Source: Streptococcus cristatus ATCC 51100 (GTDB taxonomy: Bacteria > Bacillota > Bacilli > Lactobacillales > Streptococcaceae). Taken from it: 64,000 nucleotides of DNA. The notes beneath the pieces were generated by a model, which saw only the letters and a list, made by a program, of their open reading frames with translations, was not told where the DNA came from and made no database searches. The stretch's first letter is position 1. Each line of letters begins with the position of its first letter. Positions 50,019-56,990 of this stretch are shown here, piece by piece. The DNA lies in assembly GCF_000222765.1 (NCBI RefSeq), contig NZ_AFUE01000010.1, positions 1-64,000 on the forward strand, given 5' to 3'. A program made the position numbers and the translations under genes.

Positions 50019-50087
50019 AATCCTTTGAGATGAAGGAATGAGTGACAGTAGTCATGCTGCCTCATTCCAGATTTCAAAGGATTTTCT
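50019..50087 (+). terminator. Long imperfect hairpin after the obg unit
   Basis: AATCCTTTGAGAT...GGAATGAG (50019-50042) pairs with CTCATTCC...TTCAAAGGATT (50061-50083), about 20 paired bases, followed by TTTTC. Probably the obg-unit terminator. Confidence 0.6.
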
Positions 50088-50166
50088 ATTGGAAAAACAA
50101 AAAAACCAAATCCGATTTCTCGGAAATGGCTTTGTATCAACATTCTTTTTAATGTCAATACGGTTC

Positions 50167-50409
50167 TTATTTGAGACCGTATTTTTTGTTGAAACGATCC
50201 ACACGTCCATCTGCTTGAGTGAACTTTTGACGTCCAGTGTAGAATGGGTGTGAGTCTGATGAAATTTCGACACGGATCAATGGGTAAGTTTCGCCTTCGA
50301 ATTCAACAGTTTCGTTAGAACGCTTAGTTGAACCGCTAAGGAACTTGTAGCCAGTAGTAGTGTCCATGAATACAACAGGGCGGTATTCTGGGTGAATGTC
50401 TTTTCTCAT
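50167..50409 (-). CDS. rpmE2: 50S ribosomal protein L31 type B
   Basis: An 80-aa L31 of the zinc-free type: it has [14 protein letters not shown] and no Cys motif, so it does not bind zinc. Type B L31 replaces the zinc form under zinc shortage in many bacteria, but it is often the only one in streptococci. It lies downstream of pde2 on the same strand, an order I recall from pneumococcus. Firm. Confidence 0.95.
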   Translation of the reverse strand: MRKDIHPEYRPVVFMDTTTGYKFLSGSTKRSNETVEFEGETYPLIRVEISSDSHPFYTGRQKFTQADGRVDRFNKKYGLK

Positions 50410-50513
50410 TTTAAAAATTCCTTTCTGCCATGGTCTCTTTGCGAGCCATAGATTCGTTACTTTGATAGTTTATCAAATTCTAACTAATTTGACAAGTCTT
50501 TTGGGTGATTTTC

Positions 50514-51449
50514 TTACTTTTTTGCTCTTTCTTTTAATTTTTGATAAATTAAGTCAACCTCATCTTTGGAATAAGCATTAGCACCGCTGGCAAGTGGATG
50601 GCCGCCGCCATTGTGTTGCTTGGCAATTTCATTGATTGGAGTAAATTTACTGCGCATCCGCACGCGATAATGGCCGTCAGGTTGTTCGACAAAGATGGCC
50701 CACATCTGGACATCTTCGATCCGTCCGGGGGCAGCTACAATAGCTGAAGTATCAGCATCTGTCAGATGATTTTCTTTCAATAATTGCTGAGATAGGATAA
50801 CGCGCGCAGCACCATTCTCATCAATTTCTAGATTATCGTAAACATAACCTTGCAGTTTGGCCACTTGATGCGTGATGGAGTCCATTTTTCGAGAAAGCTC
50901 TGAAAAATTAAAAGCGTATTGGCGAAGTTTGCCAGCTACCTCAAATGTGCGTGCAGTAGTCGCTGGATAGAGGAAGCGCCCGGTATCCCCAACAATGCCA
51001 GCATAGAGAAGTTTAGCGATATAGTCATTTGCTTCTAAGTGATTCTCGAAGGCAAAAAGAGCGATAATTTCGCTTGTACTACTAGCATCTGTATCAACCA
51101 GCAGCAAATCTCCGTAGGCATCATCGTTGGGATGATGGTCGATTTTAATCAAAAAGTCGCCCATGCTATAGCGCTGATCATCAATGCGGGGAGTGTTGGC
51201 TGTATCGCACACGATTACCAAGGCCTGCTCATAGTCCGCATCTGTCACCTCATCCATCTTTGCTAGCCAAGTAAGACTAGGCTCGTCGTAACCTGTTACT
51301 TTGATGGATTTTTCAGGAAAGTTGAGCTGGAGAAGTTTTTGTAAGCCGACTTGACTGCCAATTGCATCTGGGTCGGGGCGCATGTGGCGGTGGATGATAA
51401 TTTTATCGTATTCCTTAATTTTTTTCAGAATTTTACTATAGATACTCAT
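50514..51449 (-). CDS. pde2: DHH/DHHA1 phosphodiesterase Pde2 (NrnA type)
   Basis: Cleaves pApA (from cyclic di-AMP) to AMP and may act on short nanoRNAs and pAp. The 311-aa protein has RPDPDAIGS (about 24-32), the DHHP box (about 105-108) and the C-terminal GGGHPLASGA substrate loop of DHHA1. It works with CdaA, encoded 5 kb away, in cyclic di-AMP turnover. It is upstream of rpmE2 on the minus strand and divergent from the flavodoxin gene. Confidence 0.9.
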   Translation of the reverse strand: MSIYSKILKKIKEYDKIIIHRHMRPDPDAIGSQVGLQKLLQLNFPEKSIKVTGYDEPSLTWLAKMDEVTDADYEQALVIVCDTANTPRIDDQRYSMGDFLIKIDHHPNDDAYGDLLLVDTDASSTSEIIALFAFENHLEANDYIAKLLYAGIVGDTGRFLYPATTARTFEVAGKLRQYAFNFSELSRKMDSITHQVAKLQGYVYDNLEIDENGAARVILSQQLLKENHLTDADTSAIVAAPGRIEDVQMWAIFVEQPDGHYRVRMRSKFTPINEIAKQHNGGGHPLASGANAYSKDEVDLIYQKLKERAKK

Positions 51450-51517
51450 TGTAAACCTCTTAAACTTTCTCTAGTTATTGTAGCACAAGAATTTTTATTT
51501 TTAAAATAAAAAAGATG

Positions 51518-51526
51518 TGTTATAAT
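51518..51526 (+). promoter_or_regulatory. Flavodoxin gene extended -10
   Basis: TGTTATAAT 29 bp before the start codon. An upstream ATG at 51525 lies inside it and is rejected as a start. Confidence 0.65.
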
Positions 51527-51554
51527 GAATGAAGATTATAATTTGGAGGGAACT

Positions 51555-51995
51555 ATGACCTTAGCGAAAATTGTATTTGCCAGTATGACTGGAAACACCG
51601 AGGAAATTGCCGATATTGTGGCGGATAAGCTAAGAGAACTAGATGTAGAAGTTGAAGTGGACGAGTGTACCACTGTCGATGCAGAAGATTTCTTGGAAGC
51701 GGATATTACGATTGTAGCGACCTATACCTACGGTGACGGTGAGCTACCTGATGAAATGATGGACTTCTACGAAGACTTATCTGGATTGGACTTGTCTGGC
51801 AAGGTCTATGGGGTAGTCGGTTCAGGCGATACTTTTTATGATGAATTCTGCAAGGCTGTTGATGACTTTGATGCTGTTTTTGCGGCTACAGGAGCAGTGA
51901 AAGGTTCAGAATGTGTCAAAGTAGATCTTTCTGCAGAAGAAGATGACATTGAGCGCTTGGAAGCATTTGCGGAAGAGTTGGTAAGTAAAGTTTAA
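51555..51995 (+). CDS. Flavodoxin
   Basis: A 146-aa FMN-binding electron carrier. The phosphate loop SMTGNTEEIA (9-18) and the YTYGDGELP and VGSGDTFYDEF flavin loops are present. The start ATG 51555 follows GGAGGG. It is very acidic, as usual. Electron partners are not visible; the adjacent gene is a SufB homologue, which leaves open a link to iron-sulfur assembly. Confidence 0.92.
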   Translation: MTLAKIVFASMTGNTEEIADIVADKLRELDVEVEVDECTTVDAEDFLEADITIVATYTYGDGELPDEMMDFYEDLSGLDLSGKVYGVVGSGDTFYDEFCKAVDDFDAVFAATGAVKGSECVKVDLSAEEDDIERLEAFAEELVSKV

Positions 51996-52008
51996 AATGA
52001 CAAAATGG

Positions 52009-52033
52009 AAAACGGCTGTGGCCGTTTTTCTTT
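52009..52033 (+). terminator. Flavodoxin gene terminator
   Basis: AAAACGGC, loop TGTG, GCCGTTTT and a T-rich run. Confidence 0.88.
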
Positions 52034-52050
52034 TGTTAAAGTATTATTTT

Positions 52051-52079
52051 CTGACAATTCTCATGATTAGGAGTATAAT
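52051..52079 (+). promoter_or_regulatory. sufB promoter
   Basis: CTGACA (52051-52056) and TATAAT (52074-52079), 17-bp spacer, 40 bp before the start. Confidence 0.65.
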
Positions 52080-52118
52080 ATAGGTAAGCGTTATCCCTTA
52101 GATAAAGGAGGAGTTCCT

Positions 52119-53501
52119 ATGAAAGAACGCGACTATGCCTTTGGCTTCCATGATGATATCAAGCCACTCTTTTCAACTGGTAAGGGTCTGACTGAAGAAG
52201 TTGTTCGAGAAATCTCAGAAATAAAAAATGAGCCCCAGTGGATGTTGGACTATCGTCTGCGCTCTTTGGAACTTTTTCATAAGTTACCCATGCCCGACTT
52301 TGGACCAGATTTATCTGGTATCCGCTTTGATGATATTATCTACTATCAGAAACTAAGCGGAGATCGGGCTCGCAGTTGGGATGAAGTCCCAGAGGAGATT
52401 AAGAAAACCTTTGATCGCCTGGGAATTCCAGAAGCTGAGAAGCAGTTTCTATCTGGAGCTGTTGCACAGTATGAATCGGAAGTGGTTTATTATAATATGA
52501 AGGAAGAGTTTGCCAAGCTGGGGATTATCTTCACCGATACGGATACGGCTGTCCAGGAATATCCGGACTTGGTCAAGCAGTATTTTGGTACTGTGATTTC
52601 AAATGCTGAGCATAAATTTTCTGCGCTTAATAGTGCGGTTTGGTCCGGCGGAACTTTTATCTATGTGCCCAAGAACGTCCAGTGCCAAGTCCCTGTTCAG
52701 ACCTATTTCCGTATTAACGGAGAAAATGTCGGTCAGTTTGAGCGCTCCTTGATGATTATCGAGGAGGGCGGCTCTATCCAGTACATCGAGGGCTGTACAG
52801 CACCGACTTATACGACTAATAGTCTTCATGCTGCAAATGTTGAGATCATTGTCAAAAAGGATGCCTTTTTCCGCTATACGACCATTCAAAACTGGTCGGA
52901 CAATGTGTATAACCTCGTAACGGAGCGGGGGATTGTTGAAGAAGGCGGCACCTTAGAGTGGATTGATGGGAACTTAGGCAGCAAAGTCAATATGAAATAC
53001 CCCTGCAGTATTCTCAACGGCCGAAATGCCAGAACCTCTGTCCTCTCTATGTCCTTTGCCAACTATGGCCAGCACTTGGATGCGGGTTGCAAGGTCTTTC
53101 ATAATGCGCCCAAGACTTCCAGTACCTTGATTTCTAAATCAGTTGCCAAGGATGGTGGTAAGACCGACTATCGTGGTCAGGTTCGCTTTGGTAAGAATAG
53201 TGCTGGTTCCAAATCTCATATTGAGTGCGATACCATTCTGATGGATGGTGAGTCCAGTTCTGACACTATTCCTTTTAATGAAATCCATAATTCAAATGTC
53301 GCGCTAGAGCATGAAGCCAAGGTTTCCAAAGTATCTGAGGACCAGCTCTACTACCTGATGAGTCGAGGAATCAGCGAAGAAGAAGCCACAGCTATGATTA
53401 TCAACGGATTTATGGAACCCATTACCAAAGAACTACCAATGGAATATGCCGTTGAACTCAACCAACTCATCAACATGAGTATGGAAGGCTCAGTTGGTTA
53501 A
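52119..53501 (+). CDS. SufB-family iron-sulfur assembly protein, stand-alone
   Basis: A 460-aa SufB homologue, full length for the family. It shows [42 protein letters not shown] with the conserved Cys (about 370), and [12 protein letters not shown] with the conserved His/Glu. Normally SufB acts with SufC, SufD, SufS and SufU in one operon. None of these is here, and it has its own promoter and terminator between the flavodoxin and chorismate mutase genes. From memory it differs noticeably from the usual streptococcal SufB, so it may be a second, transferred copy. Start follows AAAGGAGG. Confidence 0.85.
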   Translation: MKERDYAFGFHDDIKPLFSTGKGLTEEVVREISEIKNEPQWMLDYRLRSLELFHKLPMPDFGPDLSGIRFDDIIYYQKLSGDRARSWDEVPEEIKKTFDRLGIPEAEKQFLSGAVAQYESEVVYYNMKEEFAKLGIIFTDTDTAVQEYPDLVKQYFGTVISNAEHKFSALNSAVWSGGTFIYVPKNVQCQVPVQTYFRINGENVGQFERSLMIIEEGGSIQYIEGCTAPTYTTNSLHAANVEIIVKKDAFFRYTTIQNWSDNVYNLVTERGIVEEGGTLEWIDGNLGSKVNMKYPCSILNGRNARTSVLSMSFANYGQHLDAGCKVFHNAPKTSSTLISKSVAKDGGKTDYRGQVRFGKNSAGSKSHIECDTILMDGESSSDTIPFNEIHNSNVALEHEAKVSKVSEDQLYYLMSRGISEEEATAMIINGFMEPITKELPMEYAVELNQLINMSMEGSVG

Positions 53502-53533
53502 AAATGTCCAGGGGACCTTTTTAATCTGCGGAT

Positions 53534-53562
53534 AAAAACTCGCCTTTGCGAGTTTTCTTTTA
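53534..53562 (+). terminator. sufB terminator
   Basis: AAAACTCGC pairs with GCGAGTTTT, followed by C and a T-run. A weaker second stem (AAGGTCC region, 53567-53586) follows. Confidence 0.85.
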
Positions 53563-53654
53563 ATTTAAGGTCCAGTGGCCCTTTTTTATTTAGGATAAAA
53601 CTAGAACATTTTACTATTTTTTGATATGATAGATAGAATATGAGGAGGAATGAG

Positions 53655-53921
53655 ATGACGTTAGAAGAAATCAGACAGGAAATTGACCAAGTAGATGACG
53701 CACTCGTTGCCTTACTAGAGCAGCGTATGAATCTGGTTGGCCAAGTTGTGGCTTTTAAACAATCGAATGGGAAGGCCGTCGCAGATCCTAAGCGAGAAGA
53801 AAGGATCTTTGCTAGAGTTGCGAGCAAGATTGAAAATAAGGACTATCAAGAAACGATTCTTGCGACCTTTGCGGACATCCTAAAGCATTCACGTGCTTTT
53901 CAGGAGAAGCAAATAAGATGA
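53655..53921 (+). CDS. Chorismate mutase (AroQ type)
   Basis: Rearranges chorismate to prephenate in Phe/Tyr synthesis. An 88-aa AroQ-fold helical protein starting MTLEEIRQEIDQVDDALVAL, with the KQSNGKAVADPKREE active-site region. ATG 53655 was chosen, seven bases after AGGAGG; an ATG at 53640 precedes that site. It overlaps crcB by 4 bp. In pneumococcus the same gene precedes two crcB genes and rplS, as I recall. Confidence 0.88.
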   Translation: MTLEEIRQEIDQVDDALVALLEQRMNLVGQVVAFKQSNGKAVADPKREERIFARVASKIENKDYQETILATFADILKHSRAFQEKQIR

Positions 53922-54292
53922 GTGAAGTAAAAAATTCTTTAGCAATCTTCTTGGGAGCTATGCTAGGCGGTTTACTTCGTTATCAATGCTCATCCTTTTT
54001 CACATTTACGGGATATTTTCCGCTAGCGACACTTTTAGTCAACTATCTAGGAACTTTCTTGCTCATCTATTTAGTTAAAGGCTATCTCAGTCGCAAGCAA
54101 GTTTCTAAGCGTTTGTTATTGGCTTTGTCGACGGGATTTTGTGGCGGCTTGACGACTTTTTCTAGTCTTCTATTAGATTCGCTCAAATTGCTGGATTTGG
54201 GTCGTTATCCAGAATTGCTCCTATATCTTGCCTTGAGTATCGGCGGCAGCCTTTGCATTGCCTTATGGGCTGGAAGGAAGGTGACCGCATGA
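53918..54292 (+). CDS. crcB: Fluoride channel CrcB (Fluc), subunit 1
   Basis: A 124-aa four-helix fluoride exporter subunit with the conserved GFCGGLTTFSS pore motif (about 68-78). It overlaps chorismate mutase by 4 bp and the second crcB by 4 bp (ATGA). Two different subunits encoded in tandem imply a heterodimeric Fluc, common in Gram-positives. No fluoride riboswitch was seen upstream. Confidence 0.92.
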   Translation: MSEVKNSLAIFLGAMLGGLLRYQCSSFFTFTGYFPLATLLVNYLGTFLLIYLVKGYLSRKQVSKRLLLALSTGFCGGLTTFSSLLLDSLKLLDLGRYPELLLYLALSIGGSLCIALWAGRKVTA

Positions 54293-54615
54293 TTTGGGTT
54301 TTGCTCATTGCTTGCGGTCTAGGAGCTCTCGTCCGTTACTTTTTTTCTAAGGTTAATAGCAGAGCTACTTTGCCAATAGGCACCTTGATGGCTAATGTAC
54401 TGGGAACCTTTTTGATTGGATATTTTTATAATCATATCCAAGATAAACAGCTGTATAGCATTCTGGCAACAGGCTTCTGTGGCGGTTTAACAACTCTTTC
54501 CACGTTTAATGCTGAATTAGCAGAGCTGTTCTCAGATAGGAAGAAGTTTAGTCTCTATTTAATGCTGACCTACTTTATAGGATTTTTAGCCATTCTTTTA
54601 GGAATTTTTATCTAA
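54289..54615 (+). CDS. crcB: Fluoride channel CrcB (Fluc), subunit 2
   Basis: A 108-aa partner subunit. The start is ATG 54289, overlapping the stop of the first crcB (ATGA); the longer frame from 54253 lies wholly in that gene. Its pore motif reads GFCGGLTTLST, with Leu where the first subunit has Phe. That would leave an uneven pair of pore phenylalanines in the dimer. Membrane protein for fluoride efflux. Confidence 0.9.
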   Translation: MIWVLLIACGLGALVRYFFSKVNSRATLPIGTLMANVLGTFLIGYFYNHIQDKQLYSILATGFCGGLTTLSTFNAELAELFSDRKKFSLYLMLTYFIGFLAILLGIFI

Positions 54616-54640
54616 AAATCTTTACTTTTGCTAGAATTTT

Positions 54641-54648
54641 GATATAAT
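54641..54648 (+). promoter_or_regulatory. rplS promoter (extended -10)
   Basis: TGATATAAT (from 54640) with TTTACT about 16 bp upstream (54621-54626). Confidence 0.6.
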
Positions 54649-54682
54649 ATATTTTGTGCATAAATGGATGCACTAAAAAAAG

Positions 54683-54717
54683 GCTAATCCGCTGTCGTCT
54701 AGAACTACAAGATTAGC
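54683..54717 (+). promoter_or_regulatory. rplS leader stem-loop (L19-leader-like)
   Basis: GCTAATC (54683-54689) pairs with GATTAGC (54711-54717) just before the rplS ribosome binding site. Position and form fit the ribosomal protein L19 leader of Firmicutes; assignment by context. Confidence 0.5.
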
Positions 54718-54732
54718 AAGATAGGAGAAAAA

Positions 54733-55080
54733 ATGAATCCATTAATTCAAAGCTTGACTGAAGGTCAACTTCGCTCAGATATCCCTGCATTCCGTCCTGG
54801 TGACACTGTCCGCGTTCACGCGAAAGTTGTCGAAGGAACTCGCGAACGTATCCAGATCTTTGAAGGTGTCGTTATCGCTCGTAAAGGTGCTGGTATCTCA
54901 GAAAACTACACAGTTCGTAAAATCTCTAACGGTGTAGGTGTTGAACGTACTTTCCCAATCCACACTCCACGTGTTGACAAGATTGAAGTCGTTCGTTACG
55001 GTAAAGTTCGTCGTGCTAAATTGTACTACCTTCGTGCATTGCAAGGTAAGGCAGCGCGTATCAAAGAAATCCGTCGTTAA
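54733..55080 (+). CDS. rplS: 50S ribosomal protein L19
   Basis: A 115-aa ribosomal protein at the 30S-50S interface. It has [19 protein letters not shown] and the basic end [11 protein letters not shown]. The start MNPLIQSL follows ATAGGAG. Codon use is of the highly expressed type. It has a structured leader and ends at a terminator before tRNA-Arg. Firm. Confidence 0.97.
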   Translation: MNPLIQSLTEGQLRSDIPAFRPGDTVRVHAKVVEGTRERIQIFEGVVIARKGAGISENYTVRKISNGVGVERTFPIHTPRVDKIEVVRYGKVRRAKLYYLRALQGKAARIKEIRR

Positions 55081-55091
55081 TATCAGAAATG

Positions 55092-55117
55092 ACTCTGTCA
55101 CTTGGCAGAGTTTTTCT
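55092..55117 (+). terminator. rplS terminator
   Basis: ACTCTG, 8-nt loop, CAGAGT and a T-run. The tRNA starts 4 bp later. Confidence 0.75.
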
Positions 55118-55120
55118 CTA

Positions 55121-55192
55121 GTCCCCTTAGTTCAATGGATATAACAACTCCCTCCTAAGGAGTAGTTGCTGGTTCGATTCCGGCAGGGGACA
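55121..55192 (+). tRNA. tRNA-Arg (anticodon CCU)
   Basis: A 72-nt cloverleaf: acceptor GTCCCCT with AGGGGAC and discriminator A. The anticodon stem is ACTCC/GGAGT with loop CTCCTAA, so the anticodon is CCT reading AGG. The T-arm has GGTTCGATTCC. CCA is not encoded. tRNA ends are frequent integration points, and the CRISPR remnant lies 120 bp downstream. Confidence 0.95.
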
Positions 55193-55202
55193 TAAATATT
55201 AA

Positions 55203-55231
55203 AACTACGTTCAAATGAACGTAGTTTTTTT
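55203..55231 (+). terminator. Terminator after tRNA-Arg
   Basis: ACTACGTTCA pairs with TGAACGTAGT, followed by a T-run. Confidence 0.88.
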
Positions 55232-55307
55232 AGTGAATTTGTTGAAAACGCTTTGAATTTCGTTGCCTTTTTATAGAAATAAGAGTAAAATATAGTTATT
55301 ATAGTAA

Positions 55308-55401
55308 ATAAAAAGCACCGAATCGGTGCGCACTTTTTCAAGTTGTGTACGGACAAAAGCCTTATTTTAACTTGCTGTGTTGTTTCGAATGGTTCCAAAA
55401 C
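55308..55401 (-). ncRNA. Type II-A tracrRNA remnant (anti-repeat, nexus and terminator)
   Basis: Read on the minus strand from 55401. First comes an anti-repeat complementary to the repeats next door (perfect over 28 nt at its 5' part), then GCAAGTTAAAAT and AAGGC with GTCC (nexus). Then ACAACTTGAAAAAGT (stem), GCACCGATTCGGTGC (55315-55329) and a T-run. This order is that of Cas9 tracrRNAs in streptococci. No cas gene is present. Upstream on the minus strand lies array sequence rather than a normal tracrRNA promoter, so expression is doubtful. Identification from established tracrRNA structure. Confidence 0.88.
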
Positions 55402-55533
55402 GTAGGCCAATGCAGCTTCTGCAAACTTCTTGTTTTAGAGCTGTGTTGTTTCGAATGGTTCCAAAACTATTTCTCATAACTATTTCATCAAGACCCAGTT
55501 TTAGAGCTGTGTTGTTTCGAATGGTTCCAAAAT
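55366..55533 (+). CRISPR. Cas-less type II-A mini-CRISPR array
   Basis: Two 36-bp repeats beginning GTTTTAGAGCTGTG lie at 55432-55467 and 55498-55533; the second ends in T instead of C (degenerate terminal repeat). The spacer between them (55468-55497) is 30 bp. A further 30-bp spacer (55402-55431) separates the first repeat from the complement of the tracrRNA anti-repeat (55366-55401), which serves as a hybrid first repeat: bases 9-36 are identical, 1-8 differ. Repeat and spacer lengths are canonical for II-A. No leader and no cas genes. Confidence 0.93.
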
Positions 55534-55561
55534 CGCTCCAAAGAGCCTTACATAGTCCAAT

Positions 55562-55598
55562 AAATCCGATTCTTGAAAAAAGGGTCGGATTTTAATTT
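55562..55598 (+). terminator. Hairpin after the CRISPR remnant
   Basis: AAATCCGA (55562-55569) pairs with TCGGATTT (55585-55592), then a T-rich run. Probably the old array terminator. Confidence 0.6.
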
Positions 55599-55643
55599 TA
55601 TTCGATTTCGATTTTCTTACTATAAATTTTTTGTAATTTCTGG

Positions 55644-55671
55644 TTGTATTTTTTTAAAATTCTGCTATAAT
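55644..55671 (+). promoter_or_regulatory. Promoter of the amino-acid ABC operon
   Basis: TTGTAT (55644-55649) and TATAAT (55666-55671) with TGC before the -10; a second extended -10, TGGTATAAT, ends at 55679. Confidence 0.65.
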
Positions 55672-55699
55672 GGTATAATATTTATTTAGGAGGAAGAGA

Positions 55700-56341
55700 A
55701 TGAGCTATATTTTGGAAATTTTACCTAGTCTTCTAAGTGGAGCAGCAACCACCTTGCAAGTGTTTGCTTTGGTCTTGGTTTTTTCGATTCCTTTGGGAAT
55801 TATGCTGGCATTTTCAATGCAAATTCGCTTGAAGCCCCTGCAATGGCTGCTTCATATTTACATTTGGATCATGCGTGGGACGCCGCTACTATTGCAGTTA
55901 ATCTTCATTTACTATGTGTTGCCAAGTCTCGGCATTCGGCTGGATCGGATTCCTGCAGCGATTATTGCCTTTACACTAAACTACGCCGCTTATTTTGCGG
56001 AGATTTTCCGAGGCGGTATTTCTTCCATTCCGACTGGACAGTATGAAGCTGCGAAGGTTTTGAAATTTACTCCTGTTCAGACGATTCGCCTGATTATTTT
56101 GCCACAAGTCGTAAAAATTGTGCTACCAAGTGTCTTTAACGAAGTTATGACTTTGGTGAAAGATACCTCTTTGGTGTATGCTTTAGGCATTTCAGACTTG
56201 ATTTTGGCTAGTCGTACGGCAGCCAACCGAGATGCAAGTCTGGCCCCGATGTTTGTTGCAGGCTTGATTTATTTACTCTTAATCGGTCTGGCTACGCTGG
56301 TTGCAAAACAGGTCGAAAAGAAATTTAGTTATTATAAGTAG
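55700..56341 (+). CDS. Polar amino-acid ABC transporter permease (GlnP/HisM type)
   Basis: A 213-aa inner-membrane permease with about five helices. The conserved EAA loop is EAAKVLKFTPVQTIRLIILPQ (split: EAAKVLKFTP, then IRLIILPQ, about 114-134), which contacts the ATPase. AGGAGG precedes the ATG. First gene of a three-gene importer operon; 8 bp before the ATPase gene. Substrate (glutamine, other polar amino acid) not determinable. Confidence 0.9.
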   Translation: MSYILEILPSLLSGAATTLQVFALVLVFSIPLGIMLAFSMQIRLKPLQWLLHIYIWIMRGTPLLLQLIFIYYVLPSLGIRLDRIPAAIIAFTLNYAAYFAEIFRGGISSIPTGQYEAAKVLKFTPVQTIRLIILPQVVKIVLPSVFNEVMTLVKDTSLVYALGISDLILASRTAANRDASLAPMFVAGLIYLLLIGLATLVAKQVEKKFSYYK

Positions 56342-56349
56342 GTGCTATT

Positions 56350-56979
56350 ATGTTAGAATTACGAAATATTAGTAAAAAATTTGGTGATAAGCAGATTCTA
56401 AAGGATTTTAATTTAATTGTGCCTGAAAAGCAAGTATTGGCCATTGTTGGACCTTCTGGCGGAGGGAAGACGACTCTTCTACGTATGCTGGCAGGCTTGG
56501 AGACAATTGATTCGGGACAAGTGATTTACAATGGAGAGATTTTGGATGTCGCTGAACTTGAAAAGCGCAATCTTCTAGGCTTTGTCTTTCAAGATTTTCA
56601 GCTCTTTCCTCATTTGTCTGTCTTGGAAAACTTGACCTTATCACCAATACATACAATGAATGTTTCCAAAGAAGAAGCTGAAGAGAAGGCGCAGGCCTTA
56701 TTGACCCGCTTAGGCTTGTCCGAGCATGCCAAGGCCTATCCTTATTCGCTGTCAGGAGGGCAAAAACAGCGGGTTGCTTTGGCTCGTACTATGATGATCA
56801 ACCCAGAGATTATCGGATATGATGAGCCGACTTCTGCCTTGGATCCTGCATTACGCTTGGAAGTAGAAAAACTCATCCTCCAAAATCGGGAAATGGGGAT
56901 GACACAGATTGTGGTCACACATGATTTGCAGTTTGCGGAAAATATTGCGGATTCTATTCTCAAAGTCATACCAAAATAA
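56350..56979 (+). CDS. Amino-acid ABC transporter ATP-binding protein (GlnQ type)
   Basis: A 209-aa ABC ATPase with Walker A GPSGGGKTT (about 35-43), signature LSGGQKQR, Walker B and DEPTSALDP, and the switch His in VTHD. It powers the permease encoded 8 bp upstream. It is a little shorter than the usual 240-250 aa but all motifs are present. Followed 11 bp later by the binding-protein gene. Confidence 0.92.
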   Translation: MLELRNISKKFGDKQILKDFNLIVPEKQVLAIVGPSGGGKTTLLRMLAGLETIDSGQVIYNGEILDVAELEKRNLLGFVFQDFQLFPHLSVLENLTLSPIHTMNVSKEEAEEKAQALLTRLGLSEHAKAYPYSLSGGQKQRVALARTMMINPEIIGYDEPTSALDPALRLEVEKLILQNREMGMTQIVVTHDLQFAENIADSILKVIPK

Positions 56980-56990
56980 GGGAGGTCCGA

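Noticed and set aside
55121-55233. tRNA-Arg as an attachment site for an integrated element.
   Set aside because: No integrase gene and no repeat of the tRNA 3' end was seen downstream within the window.
55377-55595. An open frame of 72 codons with a repeated LFRMVPK motif.
   Set aside because: It is a translation of the CRISPR repeats; the periodic motif comes from the repeat DNA and there is no ribosome binding site.
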